A stretch of 64,000 bases of DNA from Salinimicrobium sp. TH3 (GTDB lineage: Bacteria > Bacteroidota > Bacteroidia > Flavobacteriales > Flavobacteriaceae): the NCBI RefSeq assembly GCF_026676115.1, contig NZ_JAPONB010000003.1:1-64000 (forward strand). The letters are read 5' to 3'. Both the position numbers and the translations under genes were made by a program. Each line of letters opens with the position of its first letter. Position 1 is the first letter of the stretch. Of the stretch, positions 59,765-64,000 are shown one piece after another. The notes below the pieces were generated by a model. The model did not search any database and was not told the DNA's origin. It was given only the letters and a program-made list of their open reading frames with translations.

Positions 59765-59807
59765 TAAAGTTAGAGAAAGTTTCCTAAAAGAAACATGACA
59801 GGTGTCA
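59765..59807 (-). promoter_or_regulatory. Crp/Fnr-type operator and -7 box of the UspA operon
   Basis: TGACAGGTGTCA (59796-59807; arms extended to ATGACA/TGTCAT) is centred 33 bp from the centre of TAACTTTA (59772-59765, minus strand). The box differs from TAnnTTTG only in the last base. The ATG is 16 bp further on. Confidence 0.7.
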
Positions 59808-59818
59808 TAAAAAGAAAA

Positions 59819-59934
59819 AGAGACTGTCCTAGTGATAAGTTCTCGTCAAACCAAACCTTGTTCGGTGAGCAATTTGCTTCTTTTTAGGATGCAAATTATT
59901 ATAATGACGATTCTCTATCAGTACGGCAGTCTCT
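59819..59934. repeat. Inverted-repeat-bounded intergenic element
   Basis: AGAGACTG (59819-59826) and CAGTCTCT (59927-59934) bound a 116-bp segment in the gap between hsp20 and the UspA operon. The GACTGTC end resembles the ends of the composite hairpin repeats. No ORF inside. It may also act as an hsp20 terminator. Confidence 0.4.
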
Positions 59935-59942
59935 CCCCCAGG

Positions 59943-60410
59943 TTAGGAAACCTTAATGGTTTTTGGCTTTTTGGCTTCCGAACCTTCTCTTTTGTTCAAT
60001 TTAAGCTTGAGAACTCCATCTTCGTAACGGGCAGAAATATCTTTATCCTCATCTACAGATTCTGGAATGCTTACAGATCTTGAGAAGGAATTATAACTAA
60101 ACTCCCTGCTCACATAACCTTCTTTTTCTTCTTCTTTTTTTTCTTCTTTTTCGGCTGAAACAGTAAGAATACCGTTGTCAAGAGTGATCTTAAAATCATC
60201 TTTTTTAAGTCCGGGTGCGGCAAGCTCTACTTCAAATTCTTTTTCTTTTTCTTTTATGTTCATTGCCGGACTAAAATCCAAATCTCCGTTTGTTTTAAGG
60301 AAGTTCTTCATCATTCCGCTACGGTCAAAGAAATTTGAAAAGAAAGGATCGTTGATAAAGGCATTACTCAACATTGGAGTCCTGCGCTTTTTTGTGGTTA
60401 CTAATGACAT
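59943..60410 (-). CDS. hsp20: Small heat shock protein, Hsp20/alpha-crystallin family
   Basis: With ATG at 60410 (MSLVTTKKRR) the protein has 155 residues. The alpha-crystallin domain covers about 45-145, with ELAAPGLKKDDFKITLDNGILTV and the late YEDGVLKLKLNK motif (GVL box). It should hold unfolding proteins as an ATP-independent chaperone. The upstream ATG at 60458 has no family similarity and lies close to the predicted promoter. A Crp/Fnr-type palindrome lies upstream. Confidence 0.93.
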   Translation of the reverse strand: MSLVTTKKRRTPMLSNAFINDPFFSNFFDRSGMMKNFLKTNGDLDFSPAMNIKEKEKEFEVELAAPGLKKDDFKITLDNGILTVSAEKEEKKEEEKEGYVSREFSYNSFSRSVSIPESVDEDKDISARYEDGVLKLKLNKREGSEAKKPKTIKVS

Positions 60411-60442
60411 AACTTTAGGTTTTTTGTTAGTAATTTTTCTTT

Positions 60443-60485
60443 CTAATTTACAGAGCATTAGCTCTAAATAGAATGAGAAATGTCA
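60443..60485 (-). promoter_or_regulatory. Crp/Fnr-type operator and -7 box of hsp20
   Basis: TGAGAAATGTCA (60474-60485, one arm mismatch) is centred exactly 33 bp from TAAATTAG (60450-60443, minus strand), one mismatch from TAnnTTTG. This is the third site with the same geometry in 6 kb. Confidence 0.6.
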
Positions 60486-60515
60486 TGTTTAGTAAAAAAT
60501 TAAGTGCGAAAAATC

Positions 60516-61553
60516 CTAATGTATTTCTCTTAATTTTTCAAGCTGAAGGATCTTAATATTTCGTCCTATTATGTCAATCAAGCCATCCCTTTTTAGACAG
60601 GACAAACTTCTTATAAAGCTTTCTGTAGATATCCCGGCTACACTTGCCATGTCACTTCGGGAAACTTTGATTATTGGAGTGGCATCATTTTTTACTTTTT
60701 CAGCAAATTCCAGCAAAGTGCTGGCAGTCTTCTTAAGTACTGAACTATAAGCCATCTCCAGGAGATGTGTTTTTAGAACATCAAGATTGTGAGAAAGTAC
60801 TTCGGCAAACTCCAGGGTCAATTCGTGATTTTTCTTTAGTAACTGGATGAATTCTTCAAGCGAAATCCTATAAAGAATACTCCTTTCCAGGGCATGCGCA
60901 CTCTCGGGATACCTGGAGAATTTAAAACTGTAGAAGCCCAGAAAATCTCCTTTTTGAGGTATACTCGTTATAAGTTCTTTTCCATGTTCATCCAGCTTAA
61001 AGGTTTTTACCAGGCCGTGCTCAAGAAGTAATACGTTTGAAGCCATCCTGTTTTCCATATAGATTTCTTCATTTTTCTCTACCTGTATCTGTTCCCCGTA
61101 AGTTCGAATGTACTCCTTAAATTCTTCCAGATGAAATTGTGGCTTCTTTCTTCTTTCTTCTTCTTCCTCCCTTAGTATTTGTGTTCGTTTGGCTATGCGC
61201 CTTTCCAGGGCAAGAATAAGGTCTTCTTCATTAAAAGGTTTCGTGATGTAGTCATCTGCCCCAAGATTCATACCCCGCCGAACATCAGCTGGATCAGCTT
61301 TAGCAGAGAGGAAGATGAAAGGAATATTCCTGGTGTAACGGTTTTGCTGAAGAGCCTGATATACTTCATAACCATTAACATTAGGCATCATGATATCTGA
61401 AATTATGACATCGGGAAGTTCTTTAAATGCCTTTATTAATCCAGATTTTCCTTCGTGAGCAAGCATAACCCGGTAACCGGAAAGCTCCAACAATTCCTGA
61501 ATATTTTCAGCAAGCACAAGATCATCTTCTATAAGGAGAACCGAACTTTCCAT
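60516..61553 (-). CDS. Response regulator with Crp/Fnr-type DNA-binding output
   Basis: With ATG at 61553 the protein has 345 residues. Residues 5-120 form a receiver domain: LIEDD acidic pocket, phospho-accepting Asp in VIISDIMMP, and LSAKAD plus ITKPF (conserved Lys). A short charged coil (ILREEEEERRKK) leads to a cyclic-nucleotide-binding-like barrel (about 165-270), then a winged helix of HTH_Crp type (VSRSDMASVAGISTESFIRSL, about 293-313). No Fnr-type N-terminal Cys cluster is seen. No histidine kinase gene is adjacent. It most likely activates the nearby palindrome-bearing promoters. Confidence 0.92.
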   Translation of the reverse strand: MESSVLLIEDDLVLAENIQELLELSGYRVMLAHEGKSGLIKAFKELPDVIISDIMMPNVNGYEVYQALQQNRYTRNIPFIFLSAKADPADVRRGMNLGADDYITKPFNEEDLILALERRIAKRTQILREEEEERRKKPQFHLEEFKEYIRTYGEQIQVEKNEEIYMENRMASNVLLLEHGLVKTFKLDEHGKELITSIPQKGDFLGFYSFKFSRYPESAHALERSILYRISLEEFIQLLKKNHELTLEFAEVLSHNLDVLKTHLLEMAYSSVLKKTASTLLEFAEKVKNDATPIIKVSRSDMASVAGISTESFIRSLSCLKRDGLIDIIGRNIKILQLEKLREIH

Positions 61554-61767
61554 TGGTGTTGATTTACAGTCTAATACAGGAGGAGTTTTTGGTGAAAACA
61601 CATCTCATTATCAGCTAGTTAATAACCTTAATAAAGATACATTAGAAAAGTTTATTTAGGAAATATTTAAGAGCTTAAAATCTCTTTTTTTTGTTCACAG
61701 TTTTTATCTTTAAAGAAACCCTCTATTAACCTAACAACCTGAACAGTAGTTGTTTAAAAAAGTTGCT

Positions 61768-62034
61768 ATGAAACCACTTATTTGTCAATCCTGCGGACTT
61801 CCTTTTTCAGAAAAAATGAGAGGTACAAACAGGGACCAAAGTAAAAATTCAGATTATTGCCTGGGATGTTTTAAAGATGGAAAATACACAGATCATCACC
61901 TCACTATAGATGACATGAAAAAAAGGCTGCTGGATATGGCCAGGCACCATGACGAAGTGAGCATTGAGGAAGCCCATCAGGTTATCCAAATCCTCCCAGA
62001 TCTTAAAAGGTGGAAGATGACTCATATCCTTTAG
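61768..62034 (+). CDS. Putative zinc-ribbon protein
   Basis: With ATG at 61768 the protein has 88 residues. Four cysteines (CQSCG at residues 5-9 and YCLGC near 31-35) form a zinc ribbon of the 'putative zinc ribbon' family, followed by a helical tail (IDDMKKRLLDMARHHDEVSIEE). Function unknown. A TATCTTTA near-box lies at 61705-61712. The longer start at 61750 adds no family sequence. Confidence 0.8.
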   Translation: MKPLICQSCGLPFSEKMRGTNRDQSKNSDYCLGCFKDGKYTDHHLTIDDMKKRLLDMARHHDEVSIEEAHQVIQILPDLKRWKMTHIL

Positions 62035-62092
62035 TATACTCACTTTAGACTTTCCTTAACTTAAGCTTTTAAGAAAAAATCGTTTTATTATC

Positions 62093-62123
62093 TACCTTTG
62101 ACTATTATCTCAAAGAATGAGAT
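62093..62123 (+). promoter_or_regulatory. -7 box and 5' hairpin of the azurin-like gene
   Basis: TACCTTTG (62093-62100) is followed by ATCTCA-AAGAA-TGAGAT (62107-62123), which would form a hairpin at the very 5' end of the mRNA or serve as an operator overlapping the start site. Confidence 0.55.
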
Positions 62124-62153
62124 GAAATTATAAACCAAAAAACGATTAATAAA

Positions 62154-62711
62154 ATGAAAGATCTTACGAGATTTCTTGCACTTTTTTTGACTATAGTTTT
62201 AATAAGCTGTGGTGATGAAAAGAAGGAACAGGAAAGAATAACTATTGGAGAAGAAGGTAGTTTAGAAGAAGTTGAAACCACTGCAGAGACAACTACCGAA
62301 GATGCTCAATCTGGAGAGGCTGTGATACGCCAGGATGGAGTAGTACAGGTGAACCTGACCGGTAACGACCAAATGCAGTACAACCTCAACGAAATAAAGG
62401 TGAAGGCAGGAGAGAAAATACGCCTTACTCTTACTCATGTGGGACAACTGCCCGAAAATGCTATGGGGCACAATTTTGTGCTACTTAAGCAAGGAACAGA
62501 TGTAGTGGATTTTGCTCAAAAAGCTGCTACCGCTTCAGGTAACGAATACATTCCTGAAGGAACAGACGCAGTAATTGTCCATACAGAGATGATTGGCGGT
62601 GGAGAAGAGACTACTATTGAGTTTACTGCTCCAGAGGCAGGAACTTATGAATATATCTGTAGCTTCCCCGGCCATTATATCCAAATGCGCGGGAATTTTA
62701 TTGTAGAATAA
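62154..62711 (+). CDS. Azurin-like cupredoxin lipoprotein
   Basis: This 185-residue protein begins with a lipoprotein signal (FLTIVLISC, lipidated Cys near 19), followed by an acidic linker and an azurin/plastocyanin-type domain (about 60-185). Copper ligands are visible: His in AMGHNFVLL, Cys and His in YICSFPGH, and Met in the YIQMRGNF end. It should be a membrane-anchored periplasmic electron carrier. Monocistronic, with its own promoter and terminator. Confidence 0.93.
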   Translation: MKDLTRFLALFLTIVLISCGDEKKEQERITIGEEGSLEEVETTAETTTEDAQSGEAVIRQDGVVQVNLTGNDQMQYNLNEIKVKAGEKIRLTLTHVGQLPENAMGHNFVLLKQGTDVVDFAQKAATASGNEYIPEGTDAVIVHTEMIGGGEETTIEFTAPEAGTYEYICSFPGHYIQMRGNFIVE

Positions 62712-62732
62712 ATTTCATTCCTCAAAATGTAT

Positions 62733-62761
62733 AAGGCTTTCCTCACAGGAAGCCTTTTTTT
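62733..62761 (+). terminator. Terminator of the azurin-like gene
   Basis: AAGGCTTTCC, TCACA loop, GGAAGCCTTTTTTT, with one bulged base. Confidence 0.85.
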
Positions 62762-63758
62762 ATTCATCGGGTTTTGCTTCTTCCCTTTGTTTTATTCTCG
62801 CCTGCTTCTCAAAATACCTTCTTAATAAAATATTGTGCTGCAGCGCTTCCATGCTTTCATCGAATTTTTTAGTGGCTTTTGCAATATTCTCCAGGGTTGC
62901 ATCGAGTTTGTCTACGGCCCCGGGATCATTGAGCAAATAGTCAAGAGTACCTTCACCTTTCCTTATATCATACGATACCTGCTCGAGATTAGTGGTCATG
63001 TTGCTTATTTGCAGAGCAGAAATTTCCAGGTTGGTAATGATCCCCTCAATTTGTTTGGCAGCTGTGGTATCGCTAAGTAATACCCCTGCAACACTCTCTT
63101 TATAACTCACTTCATTAATAATAGCATTGATACGGTTGACCATCGCTGAAACATTTTGAGTGGTTTGCCGCAAACCTTCTATGCTCTTTTTAAAGTTGCC
63201 CGCCATCTCCTCATCCTTAATTAGAGCCCCGAGTGTGCCTTCACCCTTGTTTATACTATTTGTGATCTTTAAAAGGTCGGCAGTTAGGAGCGCCGCGTTT
63301 TCATTTGTGGTATTTAAAGTGGTAAGCATGTCGGCAGTGGCAATTTTACTTATAGAAGCAATAGTATCCCCAAACTTTACCGGAGGCGCCAGGCCCGAAT
63401 TATTTTCCCCCGGCAGGAGATTAACCACCATACTGCCCACCAATCCATCGGAACTTATGGTGGCAAGAGAGTTCTTTCTAATGAGGTTCATGGTGCGTTC
63501 ATCAACCCTCATACTCACTGCTATGCTGGTATCATTGATTATTTGGATATCCTTTACTGTTCCCACGTTGACTCCGGCAAAACGCACGTTGTTCCCACGT
63601 TGCAGGCCACTTACATCCTTAAAGACCGAAATGATGATACTATTATCTCCAAACAGGTTCTGGCGGTTACCAATAAAATAAACCGCTAAAACAAAGATGG
63701 TGATTCCAAGGATCACAAAGATTCCCAATCTCAGGTTTTGTGTATTTGAATTTTTCAT
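62760..63758 (-). CDS. mlaD: MlaD/MCE family lipid-transport protein
   Basis: This 332-residue protein has one N-terminal membrane helix (about 10-30, LGIFVILGITIFVLAVYFI) and an MCE domain (about 38-120: VFKDVSGLQRGNNVRFAGVNVGTVKDI, SDGLVGSMVVNLLPG). The C-terminal 200 residues are helical and coiled-coil-like. It should form the periplasmic hexamer that carries phospholipids between the membranes. It begins 6 bp downstream of the ATPase gene. Confidence 0.92.
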   Translation of the reverse strand: MKNSNTQNLRLGIFVILGITIFVLAVYFIGNRQNLFGDNSIIISVFKDVSGLQRGNNVRFAGVNVGTVKDIQIINDTSIAVSMRVDERTMNLIRKNSLATISSDGLVGSMVVNLLPGENNSGLAPPVKFGDTIASISKIATADMLTTLNTTNENAALLTADLLKITNSINKGEGTLGALIKDEEMAGNFKKSIEGLRQTTQNVSAMVNRINAIINEVSYKESVAGVLLSDTTAAKQIEGIITNLEISALQISNMTTNLEQVSYDIRKGEGTLDYLLNDPGAVDKLDATLENIAKATKKFDESMEALQHNILLRRYFEKQARIKQREEAKPDE

Positions 63759-63764
63759 CTTTTT

Positions 63765-64000
63765 TCATTTAAAGAAGGCCTGAATTTTCGGGTCTTCAGA
63801 AGTTGATAGTTCCTTAAAAGTTCCTTCTGCGTAATTGGTTCCCTCCAGTAACAGTATCATTCGGTCTGAGATCACCCTGGCGCAGTCCACATCATGAGTA
63901 ATGATCAAGGATGAAGTCTTGTATTTTTTCTGAATATCCATCATCAATTTAATAATTTCTTTTGCGGTTATAGGATCCAGCCCTGTTGTAGGCTCATCAT
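63765..64000 (-). CDS. mlaF: ABC transporter ATP-binding protein, MlaF-like (3' part only)
   Basis: The frame is open from the window edge to its stop at 63765. The visible C-terminal part begins with the Walker B end and D-loop (DEPTTGLDP) and contains the H-loop IITHDVDCARVISDRM. It ends TSEDPKIQAFFK. Together with the downstream MCE gene this marks an Mla-type phospholipid transporter; the permease gene is presumably beyond the right edge. Confidence 0.88.
   Translation of the reverse strand, partial: DEPTTGLDPITAKEIIKLMMDIQKKYKTSSLIITHDVDCARVISDRMILLLEGTNYAEGTFKELSTSEDPKIQAFFK

Noticed and set aside
61602-61767. A fourth TGACA-N2-TGTCA site upstream of the regulator gene (autoregulation)
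   Set aside because: No matching palindrome was found in this gap.

Overview
The window is a gene-dense stretch of chromosome from a Gram-negative bacterium of the Bacteroidota, most likely a (marine-type) Flavobacteriaceae member. Supporting signs are about twenty Bacteroidota-type -7 promoter boxes (TAnnTTTG), few Shine-Dalgarno-like sites, a TonB-dependent receptor with an N-terminal carboxypeptidase-regulatory-like domain, a fused CcsB-CcsA cytochrome c maturation protein, Kdo synthesis genes (kdsB, kdsC), DUF3822 and DUF2911 proteins, and a cysteine-synthase-like/alpha-oxoamine-synthase pair of the kind linked to flavobacterial sulfonolipids. Genus cannot be fixed from sequence alone. 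No tRNA, rRNA operon, CRISPR array, prophage or transposase gene was seen.

Layout. 1-2448: the 5' part of a huge secreted repeat protein (minus strand) with almost identical 225-bp HYR-like repeats. 2996-7142: pdxH-sixA-ppk1-ppx, a polyphosphate operon. 7129-9602: dnaX-miaE, with a possible slippage site in dnaX. 9754-10084: RNase P RNA. 10071-12472: operon of a membrane-anchored unknown, DUF3822, rsmD and a SpoIIAA-like protein. 12583-15817: RecD-like helicase, kdsB, a DUF2911 protein. 15968-21272: operon of PIG-L deacetylase, a 35-aa membrane peptide, a sodium/solute symporter and a Gfo/Idh/MocA oxidoreductase. 21327-25029: MscS channel, maf, UbiA prenyltransferase, sugE/gdx, kdsC, DUF2520. 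25157-28366: ccsBA. 28520-34350: pirin, NYN/OST-HTH protein, CDF transporter, yebC, phhB, epimerase, gcvT. 34491-37525: nnr and hutH. 37495-42982: SpoIIAA-like paralogue, fumC, a 57-aa membrane protein, TonB-dependent receptor, arsC-like. 43083-47981: prfB (with programmed frameshift), threonine aldolase, ybaB, oligopeptidase B. 48069-50555: candidate sulfonolipid pair. 50708-53222: wrbA, DUF3037, HipA-like kinase, SRAP. 53556-61553: a stress island. 61768-64000: zinc-ribbon protein, azurin-like lipoprotein, MlaD and the end of an MlaF-type ATPase.

The most interesting region is the stress island. A response regulator fused to a Crp/Fnr-type DNA-binding module (60516-61553) sits beside three transcription units: Hsp20; a five-gene operon of three UspA proteins, an ATP-cone/PD-(D/E)XK nuclease and a beta-CASP ribonuclease; and two related coiled-coil proteins. 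Each unit has a TGACA-N2-TGTCA-type palindrome centred exactly 33 bp upstream of the centre of an imperfect -7 box. This equals about -41.5 from the predicted start, the class II Crp/Fnr activator position. A coordinated regulon is proposed.

Other points of note are an A10 run in dnaX where either slip direction meets a stop at once (gamma subunit), the RF2 frameshift signal kept with a perfect AGGAGG, a HipA-like kinase/DUF3037 cassette, and two families of dispersed intergenic repeats.
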